A stretch of DNA of 50,095 nucleotides from Pseudomonadota bacterium (GCA_018261655.1 JAGTSG010000008.1:1-50095), one strand, 5' to 3'; counted from the stretch's first letter, positions 31,608 through 39,962 are shown. Numbers and translations are program-made. Notes: generated by a model not told the origin, from the sequence alone.

Positions 31608-32018
31608 TCAGGTCCCGGGCGGCAGCTCGGCGATGGCCGTCAGCTCCACCATCGCCTCGTGGAAGAACAGGCGCCGGACCTCGACCGCCGTGGCGGCGGG
31701 CGGCGCCGCCCCGGCGCGCCGGTAGAACCCGTCGCGCACGTGGGCCGCCCGGCCGAGCCACTCGATGTCGGTGGTATAGGCCGTCTCGCTCACCACGTTG
31801 ACCAGCGAGCAGCCGCAGGCGGCGAGCGCGCGCTCGAGGCGCAGGTAGACCTGGCGGATCTGCGCTTCCATGTCGCCGCGACCGACGACGAGCATGTCCT
31901 CGCCGAGGGCCGTGAGGCCCGACAGGTACAGCGTGCCGTTCGAGCGCACCGCCGCGCTGAGGTTGAAACGCTCCTCGATCTCGCGATTGACCCTGACGAC
32001 CTGGTCCCAGCGCGCCAT
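31608..32018 (-). CDS. RidA/YjgF-family protein lacking the deaminase arginine
   Basis: The 136-residue protein has the RidA fold signatures GTLYLSGLTALGEDM, EAQIRQVYLRLERALAACG, VVSETAYTTD and AVEVRRLFFHEAMVELTAIA. Canonical RidA enzymes hydrolyse reactive enamines and need an arginine in the PARSxVEV segment. Here that segment reads PAATAVEV, with Ala109 in place of the arginine, so imine deaminase activity is unlikely and it belongs with the non-RidA (Rid4-7-like) groups. It lies 13 bp after speA on the same strand and is probably cotranscribed, giving it a possible role in polyamine or arginine metabolism. Confidence 0.85.
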   Translation of the reverse strand: MARWDQVVRVNREIEERFNLSAAVRSNGTLYLSGLTALGEDMLVVGRGDMEAQIRQVYLRLERALAACGCSLVNVVSETAYTTDIEWLGRAAHVRDGFYRRAGAAPPAATAVEVRRLFFHEAMVELTAIAELPPGT

Positions 32019-32031
32019 GGCTGCCGCCCGG

Positions 32032-33996
32032 TCAGGGCCCGCTGCCGACGTCCGGCTCGAGGTAGGTGTAGCCGGCGAGCTCGCTCTCGTAGAAGCGCTT
32101 GAGCGCCTGGCCCTCCGCGACCGACAGCCGGCCGTCCCGCATGGCCCGCTCGCAGTCGCGGGCAAACCGCGGGTAGAGCTCGTCGGTGTCGTACTGCATG
32201 TACGCCAGCACCTTGCTCACCGTGTCGCCCTTGAGCACTTCCTCGATCCACCAGCCGTGCGCCTGGTCGAGGCGGATGTGGACGACATGCGTGTCCCCGA
32301 ACAGGTTGTGCAGGTCGCCCAGGGTCTCCTGGTAGGCGCCGACGAGGAACGCCGCCAGGTAGTAGTCCTCGCCCGGCCGGGGCTCGTGCAGTTCGAGCGC
32401 GCGCTTGATGTCGCGCTGCGAGACGAAGCGGTCGATCTTGCCGTCCGAGTCGCAGGTGATGTCGGCCAGGACCGCGCTGCGCTCCGGCCGCTCGTCGAGG
32501 CGGTGCAGCGGCATGATCGGGAACAGCTGGTCGATGGCCCAGGCATCGGGCAGCGACTGGAAGATGGAGACGTTGCAGAAGTAGGTGTCGGTCAGCACGG
32601 CGTCGAGGCCCTCGAGCTCCTCCGGCAGCCGGGAGAGACGCCTTGCGCAGTCCCGCACGCGCGCGCAGGTCGCCCAGTAGAGCCGCTCGGCCAGGCCGCG
32701 CATCTCGAGGCTCAGGTAACCGAGGCTGAACATCTGCTGCACCTGGTCGCGGGCCTGCTGCGCGTCGTGCCAGCACTCGACCAGGCGCCGCTCGCTGACG
32801 GAGCCGTAGGCGTCGAACAGGTCGTGCACGGGCTGGGGAATCTCCTCGTCGCCGGCATAGTCCTGCGCCGCGTCACCGGCGACGCGGAACCGGTCGAGGC
32901 GCGCGGCGCCGAGCACGTTGAACACGAGCACGCTGTGGTGCGCGGCGATCGCGCGGCCGGACTCGCTGATGATCGTCGGGTGAGCGATCCCGCGGGCGTC
33001 GCAGACGCTGGCGACGCGGTAGACGACGTCGTTCGCGTACTCCTGCAGCGAGTAGTTCATCGAGGACTCGAAGTTGGTGCGCGAGCCGTCGTAGTCCACG
33101 GCGAGGCCGCCGCCGACGTCGATGTACTCGAGTCCCGCGCCCATGCGGTGGAGCTCGGCGTAGACGTGGGCCAGCTCGCCGACCGCCTCCTTGACCCGGC
33201 GGATGTCGTGCAGCTGCGACCCCGGGTGGCAGTGGACCAGCTTCAGGCAGTCGAGCATGCCGTGCTCGCGCAGCACCTCGACCAGCTCGAGCAGCTCGGT
33301 GGTGAACAGGCCGAACTTGGAGCGGTCGCCGGCGGAGTCGCGCCAGCGCCCGGCGCCCTCGGAGGCCAGCTTCACGCGGACGCCGATCCGCGGCCGCACG
33401 GCGTACTTCTCCGCGTGCTTGAGCACGTAGGCCAGCTCCGCGAAGTTCTCGATCACCGGAATGATCGTCCGGCCGAGCTTCGAGGCCAGGATCACGGCCT
33501 CGATGTAGCTGTCGTCCTTGAAGCCGTTGCAGATGATCAGGCGGTCCGGCGCGTCCTCGGTCATCGCCATCACCGCGAGCAGCTCCGGCTTCGAGCCGAC
33601 CTCGAGGCCAAAGCCCAGTTCCGCGCTGCCGCGGTAGACCTCCTCGACCACCAGGCGCTGCTGGTTGACCTTGATCGGGAACACGGCCGCGTACCGGCCG
33701 CGGTACTCGTTCTCGGCGATCGCCGCGGCGAAGGCGCCGTGCAGCGAGCGCAGGCGGTGGTGGAGGATGTCGGAGAAACGCAGGACGACCGGCGCGGTGA
33801 GGTCCCGCGCCTTCAGCTGCTCGACCACCTCGTAGAGGTCGATCTCGCGCGCCGGGTCCTTGTCAGGCCGGACGACGACATGGCCCGCCGCGTTGACGTG
33901 GAAGTACCCGCCACCCCACGCAGGCACCGAGTAGAGGTCCATCGAGTCCTCGATGGTCCAGCCCTGGCTGGCCTTGGCTCTGGGAACGACACTCAC
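32032..33996 (-). CDS. speA: Biosynthetic arginine decarboxylase
   Basis: SpeA converts arginine to agmatine, the first step of polyamine synthesis in many gammaproteobacteria. At 654 residues it has the fold III PLP enzyme plan: the PLP lysine in FPIKVNQQR (Lys109), GLEVGSKPELL, KLVHCHPGSQ, YIDVGGGLAVDYDG and IISESGRAI in the barrel, and the C-terminal DTYFCNVSIFQSLPDAWAI with Cys of the active site. The start is GTG at 33996 with GGAG 8 nt upstream. A promoter at 34026-34053 drives it together with the RidA-like gene. No agmatinase or agmatine deiminase is in the window. Confidence 0.95.
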   Translation of the reverse strand: MSVVPRAKASQGWTIEDSMDLYSVPAWGGGYFHVNAAGHVVVRPDKDPAREIDLYEVVEQLKARDLTAPVVLRFSDILHHRLRSLHGAFAAAIAENEYRGRYAAVFPIKVNQQRLVVEEVYRGSAELGFGLEVGSKPELLAVMAMTEDAPDRLIICNGFKDDSYIEAVILASKLGRTIIPVIENFAELAYVLKHAEKYAVRPRIGVRVKLASEGAGRWRDSAGDRSKFGLFTTELLELVEVLREHGMLDCLKLVHCHPGSQLHDIRRVKEAVGELAHVYAELHRMGAGLEYIDVGGGLAVDYDGSRTNFESSMNYSLQEYANDVVYRVASVCDARGIAHPTIISESGRAIAAHHSVLVFNVLGAARLDRFRVAGDAAQDYAGDEEIPQPVHDLFDAYGSVSERRLVECWHDAQQARDQVQQMFSLGYLSLEMRGLAERLYWATCARVRDCARRLSRLPEELEGLDAVLTDTYFCNVSIFQSLPDAWAIDQLFPIMPLHRLDERPERSAVLADITCDSDGKIDRFVSQRDIKRALELHEPRPGEDYYLAAFLVGAYQETLGDLHNLFGDTHVVHIRLDQAHGWWIEEVLKGDTVSKVLAYMQYDTDELYPRFARDCERAMRDGRLSVAEGQALKRFYESELAGYTYLEPDVGSGP

Positions 33997-34025
33997 ACTG
34001 GCGGCTCCATCGTGAATGGGCGCGG

Positions 34026-34053
34026 ACGATACCAGATCGACCCGGGATGTAAA
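34026..34053 (-). promoter_or_regulatory. Candidate promoter of speA
   Basis: On the minus strand TTTACA (34053-34048), a 16-bp spacer and TATCGT (34031-34026) lie 30 bp before the speA start, in the short gap after the sulfurtransferase gene. Confidence 0.55.
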
Positions 34054-34068
34054 CGCACCGGCCCGCGC

Positions 34069-34920
34069 TCAGCCCCGGCTGCGCGCGACGGGCCGCCCCG
34101 GATCGCGGATCCACTCGCTCCAGGATCCCGGATAGAGCCGCGCGCCGGAGAGGCCCGCGCTCTCGAGCGCGAGCAGGTCGTGGCAGGCGCTTACGCCGGA
34201 CCCGCACATGCAGATCGCCGACTCTGGCGGCCGGCCGCCGAGCGTCGCCTGCCACCGCTCGAGCAGCTCGGCCGGCGGCAGGAAGCGGCCTGCAGCGTCG
34301 AGGTTGCGCTGGCACGGATGGTTCACCGCGCCCGGGACATGTCCGGCGACCGGGTCGATCGGCTCGACGCGGCCCTCGAACCGGTCGGGGCCGCGGGCAT
34401 CGACCAGGACCCGGTCACGCCGCGCGAGGAGCGGCACGAGGTCGGCGGTGGAGACGGCCATGTCCTCGCGCCAGGCAGGCGCCAGACGGGCAGGCTGTCG
34501 CTGCTGCACGGACTGGTCGAGCGACCCGCCCGCCGCGGTCCAGCCCTGCAGCCCGCCGTCCAGCACGGCGACCCGGTCGTGGCCGGCCCAGCGCAGCATC
34601 CACCAGAGCCGCGCAGCGAACATGCCGGACGAGGAATCGTAGGCGACGACCTGGGTCGCCGGTGTCACGCCCCAGCGTGAAAGCGTCGCGGCAAAGGACC
34701 GGCGGGCGGGCAGGGGATGCCGCCCCGTGGCGGCCGTGACCGGGCCGGACAGGTCGCGGTCGAGGTGCGCATACAGCGCGCCGGGGATGTGGGACGCCGC
34801 CCAGGCGCGCTCGCCGGCGGCCGGCTCGGTCAACTCGAAGCGGCAGTCGAGCACGAGCCAGCCGGGATCGGCGAGGTGGCCCATCAGGTCCGCCGGGCGC
34901 AGGAGGGTCGAGAAACTCAC
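34069..34920 (-). CDS. sseA: 3-mercaptopyruvate/thiosulfate sulfurtransferase
   Basis: This 283-residue protein has two rhodanese domains. The N-terminal one (LVLDCRFELTEPAAGERAWAA, HIPGALYAHLD, VAYDSSSGMFAARLWWML) lacks an active cysteine; the C-terminal one (VLVDARGPDRFEGRVEP, HVPGAVNHP) carries CGSGVSA with Cys239. That loop matches mercaptopyruvate sulfurtransferases more than thiosulfate enzymes. It transfers sulfur from 3-mercaptopyruvate to acceptors such as cyanide or thioredoxin. The likely start is GTG at 34920. It precedes speA on the same strand but speA has its own promoter. TtcA elsewhere in the window needs sulfur donors, but no direct link is shown. Confidence 0.92.
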   Translation of the reverse strand: MSFSTLLRPADLMGHLADPGWLVLDCRFELTEPAAGERAWAASHIPGALYAHLDRDLSGPVTAATGRHPLPARRSFAATLSRWGVTPATQVVAYDSSSGMFAARLWWMLRWAGHDRVAVLDGGLQGWTAAGGSLDQSVQQRQPARLAPAWREDMAVSTADLVPLLARRDRVLVDARGPDRFEGRVEPIDPVAGHVPGAVNHPCQRNLDAAGRFLPPAELLERWQATLGGRPPESAICMCGSGVSACHDLLALESAGLSGARLYPGSWSEWIRDPGRPVARSRG

Positions 34921-35005
34921 GTCGCTGTCGTCCTGTCGTCTCCTCAGGCCTGCAGTCTAGCGCGGCGGGTGCAACCTTTTGCCGCGCCCGCGCATCTCAA
35001 CGGAC

Positions 35006-35194
35006 ATGAACAGGACGAGCATCAGCGATCTGGCGGTACGGCATGACGCCCCGAGCGGCGGGTTCTGCCGGCGCCTGCCCGAGGTCAGCGCGACCGAACG
35101 CGACTTCTGGCGGCGCGCCGTCGCCGAGGAACGCGAGCGGCTCGACCTGGGCGAGGGCATGGGCGCGCGTGCCGCCCGGCCGGATGCGCACTGA
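35006..35194 (+). CDS. Small hypothetical protein
   Basis: A 62-residue product from the ATG at 35006, with no recognised family. It is polar and helical in the second half (EVSATERDFWRRAVAEERERLDLGEG), has one cysteine and no signal or membrane segment. Support comes from codon positions rich in G and C at the third base and from an intrinsic terminator 42 bp after the stop on the same strand. No clear Shine-Dalgarno is seen, which weakens the call. It lies between the divergent sulfurtransferase gene and the homospermidine synthase gene. Confidence 0.5.
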   Translation: MNRTSISDLAVRHDAPSGGFCRRLPEVSATERDFWRRAVAEERERLDLGEGMGARAARPDAH

Positions 35195-35235
35195 GGCTAC
35201 CCCCGGGGATTCGGACACCGCTGTTTCCCCCTTTC

Positions 35236-35268
35236 CGGGCCGGTCCAGCACCGGCCCGTTTCTTTTCC
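35236..35268 (+). terminator. Rho-independent terminator after the small protein gene
   Basis: CGGGCCGGT (35236-35244) and ACCGGCCCG (35250-35258) form a 9-bp stem with a 5-nt loop followed by TTTCTTTTCC. It marks the end of a plus-strand transcript and separates it from the homospermidine synthase gene. Confidence 0.88.
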
Positions 35269-35419
35269 TGCGGCTTGCGGCAGGGGCCGCCCACCTCCCG
35301 GGGCGGCCAACGGGCGGCCCGATCGGGTAAATTAGGCGACTGCATGCGACCTTCCTGTCGTCCCGCGAGGGACCGGCGGGCGTCGTCCGTTCACCCACCG
35401 ACCTGGAAGCAACCCGATC

Positions 35420-36841
35420 ATGACGAGTCACAAGGTCCACTGCCAGTTCCCCGGGCGCCTGCTCTTCATCGGCTTTGGCAGCATCGGCCAGGGCATCCTG
35501 CCCCTGGTGCTGCGGCACATCGGCGGTCTCTCGCCCGACCGCATCACCATCGTGACGGCCAACGATGCCGGCCGGGAGGAGGCGGAGCAGTTCGGCATCC
35601 GCTTCATCAACCACCCGCTGACGCGGGAGAACTACCGTCACGTGCTGGAGCCGCTGGTCGGGCGCGGCGACTTCCTGCTGAACCTGTCGGTCGACGTCTC
35701 GAGCATTGCACTGATCAAGCTCTGCCAGGAGAAAGGCGCCCTCTACCTCGACACCTGCATCGAGCCCTGGCCGGGCGGGTACAACGACCCGAACATCCCG
35801 GCGAGCCGCCGGACCAACTACGCGCTGCGCGAGGAGGCGCTCGAGTTGCGCAAGGCGAACGCCGGCGGCCCGACGGCCGTGCTGACCCACGGGGCGAACC
35901 CGGGCCTGGTCTCCCACTTCGTCAAGCAGGCGCTGCTCGACATCGCGGCCGACACGGACCTGGACGTGGCCGAGCCGCAGGGCCGCGACGAGTGGGCCGC
36001 GCTCGCCCACACCCTCGGCGTGAAGGTGATCCACATCGCGGAGCGGGACACGCAGGTCTCGCACACCCCGAAGGAGCCGGGCGAATTCGTCAATACCTGG
36101 TCGGTGGACGGCTTCATCAGCGAGGGCAGCCAGCCGGCGGAGCTCGGCTGGGGCAGCCACGAGCGCCACTTCCCGCGCGACGGCCGCCAGCACGACTTCG
36201 GCCGCAAGAACGCCATCTTCCTGACCCAGCCCGGTTGCGCGACGCGCGTGCGCACCTGGACGCCGATCGCGGGCCACTTCCACGGATTCCTGATCACGCA
36301 CGGCGAGGCCATGTCGATTTCCGACTACCTGACGGTCAAGCAGGGCGAGAAGGTCGTCTACCGGCCCACGGTCCACTACGCGTATCACCCGTCCGACAAC
36401 GCGGTGCTGTCGGTGCACGAGTTCTGCGGCCGTAACTTTCGCGAGCAGGAACGCAAGCGGATCATGATGTCCGACATCACCACGGGCATCGACGAGCTCG
36501 GCGTGCTGCTGGCGGGGCACAGGAAGAACGCCTACTGGTACGGGTCCCAGCTGTCCACGGAGGAGGCGCGGAAGCTCGCGCCCTACAACAGCGCCACGTC
36601 GCTGCAGGTGACCGTCGCCGCGCTGTCGGGAATGATCTGGGCGATGGAGAACCCCAGCATGGGCCTCGTCGAGCCGGACGACATGGACTTCCGCCGCAAC
36701 CTCGAGATCTGCATGCCCTACCTGGGTCCCGTCGTGGGCAAGTACACGGACTGGACGCCCGTGTTCGATCGCGGCCGGCTGTTTCCCGAGGACATCGACG
36801 AGAGCGACCCCTGGCAGTTCAAGAACGTCAGGGTCCTCTGA
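35420..36841 (+). CDS. hss: Homospermidine synthase
   Basis: The enzyme makes sym-homospermidine from two putrescines (or putrescine plus spermidine), using NAD as a bound cofactor. The 473-residue length fits the bacterial family. The N-terminal nucleotide fold has LFIGFGSIGQGILP (about residues 15-28) and ITIVTANDAG. LYLDTCIEPWPGGYND, LTHGANPGLVSHFVKQAL, NTWSVDGFISEGSQPAELGWG and VHEFCGRNFREQE are further hallmarks. With speA it indicates homospermidine as a polyamine of this organism. TAAATT at 35326 may be part of its promoter, which would leave a leader of about 80 nt. It converges on greB. Confidence 0.95.
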   Translation: MTSHKVHCQFPGRLLFIGFGSIGQGILPLVLRHIGGLSPDRITIVTANDAGREEAEQFGIRFINHPLTRENYRHVLEPLVGRGDFLLNLSVDVSSIALIKLCQEKGALYLDTCIEPWPGGYNDPNIPASRRTNYALREEALELRKANAGGPTAVLTHGANPGLVSHFVKQALLDIAADTDLDVAEPQGRDEWAALAHTLGVKVIHIAERDTQVSHTPKEPGEFVNTWSVDGFISEGSQPAELGWGSHERHFPRDGRQHDFGRKNAIFLTQPGCATRVRTWTPIAGHFHGFLITHGEAMSISDYLTVKQGEKVVYRPTVHYAYHPSDNAVLSVHEFCGRNFREQERKRIMMSDITTGIDELGVLLAGHRKNAYWYGSQLSTEEARKLAPYNSATSLQVTVAALSGMIWAMENPSMGLVEPDDMDFRRNLEICMPYLGPVVGKYTDWTPVFDRGRLFPEDIDESDPWQFKNVRVL

Positions 36842-36856
36842 TGGCGAGCCTCGCGA

Positions 36857-37354
36857 CTACTCGTAGTCGATTGCGGTGATCACCAGCCGCTGCTCGCCGG
36901 CGGGCAGCTCGACCCTGACCTCGTCGTCGAGCCGTCGGCCGAGCAGGACACGGCCGAGCGGCGAATCCATGCTGACGTAGCCGTCCTGCATGTCGAATTC
37001 GTCCGGGCCGACGATGCGGTAGCGGCGCAGCGCGCCGGCGTCGTCCTCGACCACCACCCAGGCGCCGAAAAACACCCGCTTGCGGTCGGCCGGGGGCTTG
37101 TCCACGACGACCATGCCGTCGAGCCGCTTGCGCAGGAACCGGACACGGCGATCGATCTCGCGCAGGCGGCGCTTGCCGTAGGTGTACTCGGCATTCTCCG
37201 ACCGGTCGCCCTGGGCGGCCGCTTCGGCCACTGCCTGGGTCACCTGCGGGCGTTCGAACCGCCAGAGCTGGTCGAGCTCCTCGCGGAGCCGGGCGGCGCC
37301 GGCCGGCGTGATGTACCTGGAACCCGGGCGGGCAGGAGGTTTCCAGCGCGACAC
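36857..37354 (-). CDS. greB: Transcription elongation factor GreB
   Basis: GreB binds the RNA polymerase secondary channel and rescues backtracked complexes by stimulating transcript cleavage. The 165-residue protein has the N-terminal coiled-coil hairpin with the acidic tip GDRSENAEY (Asp50, Glu53) followed by YGKRRLREIDRRVRFLRKRL, and the C-terminal FKBP-like domain with VSMDSPLGRVLLGRRLDDEV. The YGKRRLREIDRR stretch distinguishes GreB from GreA. The start is GTG at 37354. It is transcribed away from the RNA element at 37440-37536. Confidence 0.94.
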   Translation of the reverse strand: MSRWKPPARPGSRYITPAGAARLREELDQLWRFERPQVTQAVAEAAAQGDRSENAEYTYGKRRLREIDRRVRFLRKRLDGMVVVDKPPADRKRVFFGAWVVVEDDAGALRRYRIVGPDEFDMQDGYVSMDSPLGRVLLGRRLDDEVRVELPAGEQRLVITAIDYE

Positions 37355-37439
37355 TATGGAAGTCCCGACGTGACGGCGCTGGCGGAAACTGTGCGCTGGG
37401 TCACTGAGCGGCGCGCCGCCTCCGGACTAGACTTCAGGC

Positions 37440-37536
37440 CGAGCGTTGGGCTCATCGAATCCCCTAGCGGACTGACCTTCCCTTCACCGTGAGTCCGCTT
37501 CTCCAGCCTCGGGGCGTCGCCCCGGGGCTTTTTTTT
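37440..37536 (+). ncRNA. Candidate small RNA or attenuator leader
   Basis: A structured stretch with no open frame ends in a strong intrinsic terminator. TAGACT at 37428-37433 could be its -10 box (the -35 is poor), giving a transcript of about 97 nt. It contains a 7-bp stem, GCGGACT (37467-37473) with AGTCCGC (37492-37498), enclosing an 18-nt loop with the pyrimidine-rich CCTTCCCTTCACC, which could pair with Shine-Dalgarno sequences. The terminator follows 7 nt after the stem. It could be a trans-acting RNA, or a terminating 5' leader of the methyltransferase gene that starts 80 bp beyond the terminator. No known family is recognised. Confidence 0.5.
37506..37536 (+). terminator. Strong rho-independent terminator
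   Basis: GCCTCGGGGC (37506-37515) pairs with GCCCCGGGGC (37519-37528) through ten pairs including one U-G, around a 3-nt loop, followed by eight T. It is directional on the plus strand. No plus-strand coding gene ends here; the homospermidine synthase stop is 665 bp upstream, beyond greB. Confidence 0.92.
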
Positions 37537-37615
37537 GGCTCCGCGCGGGCCACCGCGGCGCGGTCGTACACCGGCCGCTAGTGTAACGTGTGCACCCCGC
37601 CCGCCGGAGCGCGCA

Positions 37616-38386
37616 GTGCCGGACCCGACGCCATTCAAGGACCACTTCTCGGGCCAGGCGCCCGCCTATGAGCGTTACCGTCCGGGCTATCCGCCGGCGC
37701 TGTTCGAGTTCCTGTCCGCAGCCGCTCCGGCGCGGAACCGGGCGGTGGACGTGGGCACAGGCAACGGCCAGGCTGCGGCGGGCCTGGCGGCGTTCTTCGC
37801 CGAGGTGCTGGCCACCGAGCCCAGCCAGGCCCAGCTCGAGCGCGCCCGGCCGCATCCGCGCGTCACCTATCGCCGCGAGACGGCCGAGCGCATCGGCGTG
37901 GACGATGGCTCGGTTGACCTGGTCACGGCGGCGCAGGCCGCCCACTGGTTCGACTGGCAGAGATTCCCGCGAGAGGTCCGGCGCGTCCTGAAGCCGGGCG
38001 GGGTGGTCGCGATCTGGACCTACGGACTGTTCTCGGCGGACACCGCGATCGACGCCGTCGTCGCGGACTTCTACCGCAACGTCACCGGCCCCTACTGGCC
38101 CCGCGAGCGCCGGCACGTCGAGGAAGGCTATGCCAGCCTGCCGTTTCCCTTCGAGGAACGGCCGGCGCCCCGGTTCGAGCTGGAGACGCGCTGGACGGTC
38201 GACGAGGCGCTCGGTTACCTCGGGACCTGGTCCGCGGTGGAGCGCTACCGCCGCATGCGGCGGCGCGACCCGCTCGCGCTGCTGGAACCCCGGCTCAGGC
38301 ACGCCTGGGGCGACGGGGAACGGCTGCTCACCTGGCCGGTCCACCTGCGGGTCGGATGCCGCCCGGCTCTGGCGTCCGGAGCGTGA
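37616..38386 (+). CDS. Class I SAM-dependent methyltransferase
   Basis: The 256-residue protein has the Methyltransf_11 pattern: FSGQAPAYERYRPGYPPALFEFL at the start, motif I AVDVGTGNGQAA (residues about 43-54), an acidic second strand VLATEPS, DLVTAAQAAHWFDW and LKPGGVVAIWTYG. This resembles the yeast Crg1/trans-aconitate methyltransferase-like group acting on small molecules. The acceptor is unknown. GTG at 37616 has GGAG 8 nt upstream. Its distance of 80 bp from a terminator on the same strand leaves open control by premature termination. Confidence 0.87.
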   Translation: MPDPTPFKDHFSGQAPAYERYRPGYPPALFEFLSAAAPARNRAVDVGTGNGQAAAGLAAFFAEVLATEPSQAQLERARPHPRVTYRRETAERIGVDDGSVDLVTAAQAAHWFDWQRFPREVRRVLKPGGVVAIWTYGLFSADTAIDAVVADFYRNVTGPYWPRERRHVEEGYASLPFPFEERPAPRFELETRWTVDEALGYLGTWSAVERYRRMRRRDPLALLEPRLRHAWGDGERLLTWPVHLRVGCRPALASGA

Positions 38387-38436
38387 TCGGGTCAGTATCT
38401 GGCCCTCGACGCGCTCACCGGGAAGGGAGTCAAGAC

Positions 38437-39045
38437 ATGCGCAACTTGGTGATCCTCGTGGTCCTCGGCTCGGCCCTGTTCCTGCAGGGTTGCGGTTACA
38501 ACACGCTGCAATCGCAGGACGAACAGATCAAGTCGGCCTGGTCGGAGGTCCTGAACCAGTACCAGCGCCGCGCCGACCTGATCCCGAACCTGGTCGCGAC
38601 GGTCAAGGGATATGCCCAGCAGGAAGAGGCCGTGCTGACCGGCGTGACCGAGGCGCGCGCCAGGGCCACGCAGATCCAGGTCAACGCCGACGACCCGGCC
38701 TCGCTGGCGGCATTCCAGGCGGCGCAGGGCGAGGTCACGAGCGCGCTCTCGCGGTTGCTGGTCACGGTCGAGAACTATCCGGACCTCAAGTCGGACCAGA
38801 ACTTCCGCGACCTGCAGGCGCAGCTCGAGGGCACCGAGAACCGCATCACCGTGGCCCGCAACCGCTACATCCAGTCGGTGCAGGACTACAACGTCACCGT
38901 GCGCCAGTTCCCGACCAACCTCACGGCGATGATCTTCGGCCACAAGGTCAAGCCGAACTTCACGGTCGAGGACGAGGCCGCCATCTCGAAGCCGCCGGCG
39001 GTCGACTTCACCCGGCCGGCGACCGGCTCGGCCTCCTCGGGTTGA
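38437..39045 (+). CDS. lemA: LemA family protein
   Basis: The 202-residue protein has a hydrophobic leader ending FLQGC, a lipobox with Cys19, and then the LemA helical bundle: LNQYQRRADLIPNLVATVKGYAQQEEAVL, VTEARARATQIQ, FQAAQGEVTSALSRLLVTVENYPDLKS and IQSVQDYNVTVRQFPTNL. LemA proteins are envelope proteins of uncertain function. The ATG has GGAAGGGAG upstream. It heads an operon with two TPM-domain genes, the standard arrangement for this family, suggesting a joint role in envelope maintenance. Confidence 0.93.
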   Translation: MRNLVILVVLGSALFLQGCGYNTLQSQDEQIKSAWSEVLNQYQRRADLIPNLVATVKGYAQQEEAVLTGVTEARARATQIQVNADDPASLAAFQAAQGEVTSALSRLLVTVENYPDLKSDQNFRDLQAQLEGTENRITVARNRYIQSVQDYNVTVRQFPTNLTAMIFGHKVKPNFTVEDEAAISKPPAVDFTRPATGSASSG

Positions 39046-39065
39046 TCCGGGGACGCGGGACGTCC

Positions 39066-39962
39066 ATGCGCGGCTGGGCCAGCCGCTCGTACCTGGCGCT
39101 GTGCGCGGCAATCCTGTGCGCCGCGCCAGCGCATGCCCAGTCGCTGCAGCCCGTCCCGCCGCTCGAGCGGCGGGTCACCGACCTCACCGGCACCCTGGAG
39201 CCGGCCGCACGGCAGCGACTCGAGGACCGGCTGGCGCAGTTCGAGCAGCAGAAGGGCAGCCAGGTCGCCGTCCTGCTGGTCCCGACCACCGCGCCGGAGA
39301 CCATCGAGGAATTCGGGATCCGCGTCGCGGAGCAGTGGAAGCTCGGCCGCAAGGGCGTGGACGACGGCGTGCTGTTGCTGGTCGCCGTCGAGGACCGCGC
39401 GCTGCGCATCGAAGTGGGCTATGGGCTCGAGGGCGTCCTGCCGGACGTCATCGCGAAGCGCATCGTCAGCGACGTCATCACGCCTTACTTCCGGCAGGGC
39501 GACTATGCAGGCGGACTCGAGGCCGGGGTCGCGCGCATCATCTCGGTCGTCGAGGGAGAGCCGCTGCCGGAGCCCGAGCAGGGCTGGCGGCAGGATGCCG
39601 GCCTCGGCCAGGCGCTGCTGCCGCTGCTGCTCATCTTTGCCGTGGTGGGTGGCGGCATCCTGCGCGCGCTGTTCGGCCGCCTCGGCGGGGCGGCGGTCAC
39701 CGGGGGCCTGGCCGGCGGGCTCGTCTGGCTCCTGGTGCACCTCCTCGGCATCGCGCTGTTCGCGGGATTCGTCACCTTTGTCGTGGCCCTCATCGGCGGC
39801 ACCTCGCGGCGCGGCTGGAGCTCGGGAGGACGCGGGGGCCGGGGCGGCTGGGGCTCCTGGGGCGGCGGCCTCGGGGGTGGGGGCGGCGGCGGATTCGGCG
39901 GCGGGGGATTTGGCGGGGGCGGCGGCGGATTCGGCGGCGGCGGGGCGAGCGGGAGATGGTGA
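39066..39962 (+). CDS. TPM domain membrane protein (YgcG-like)
   Basis: The 298-residue protein has a signal peptide ending AHA (cleavage after residue 24), then a TPM domain of about 130 residues (RRVTDLTGTLEPAARQRLEDRLAQFE, VAVLLVPTTAPETIEEFGIRVAE, KGVDDGVLLLVAVEDRALRIEVGYGLEGVLPD), two hydrophobic segments and a long Gly-rich tail (SSGGRGGRGGWGSWGGG onward, ending ASGRW). It follows lemA by 20 bp. TPM domains are found with LemA in many bacteria; phosphatase activity has been proposed for plant homologues, but bacterial function is open. Confidence 0.92.
   Translation: MRGWASRSYLALCAAILCAAPAHAQSLQPVPPLERRVTDLTGTLEPAARQRLEDRLAQFEQQKGSQVAVLLVPTTAPETIEEFGIRVAEQWKLGRKGVDDGVLLLVAVEDRALRIEVGYGLEGVLPDVIAKRIVSDVITPYFRQGDYAGGLEAGVARIISVVEGEPLPEPEQGWRQDAGLGQALLPLLLIFAVVGGGILRALFGRLGGAAVTGGLAGGLVWLLVHLLGIALFAGFVTFVVALIGGTSRRGWSSGGRGGRGGWGSWGGGLGGGGGGGFGGGGFGGGGGGFGGGGASGRW

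Noticed and set aside
39826-39957. Repetitive GGC/GGA stretch
   Set aside because: It encodes the Gly-rich tail typical of TPM-domain membrane proteins and is not an independent DNA repeat.
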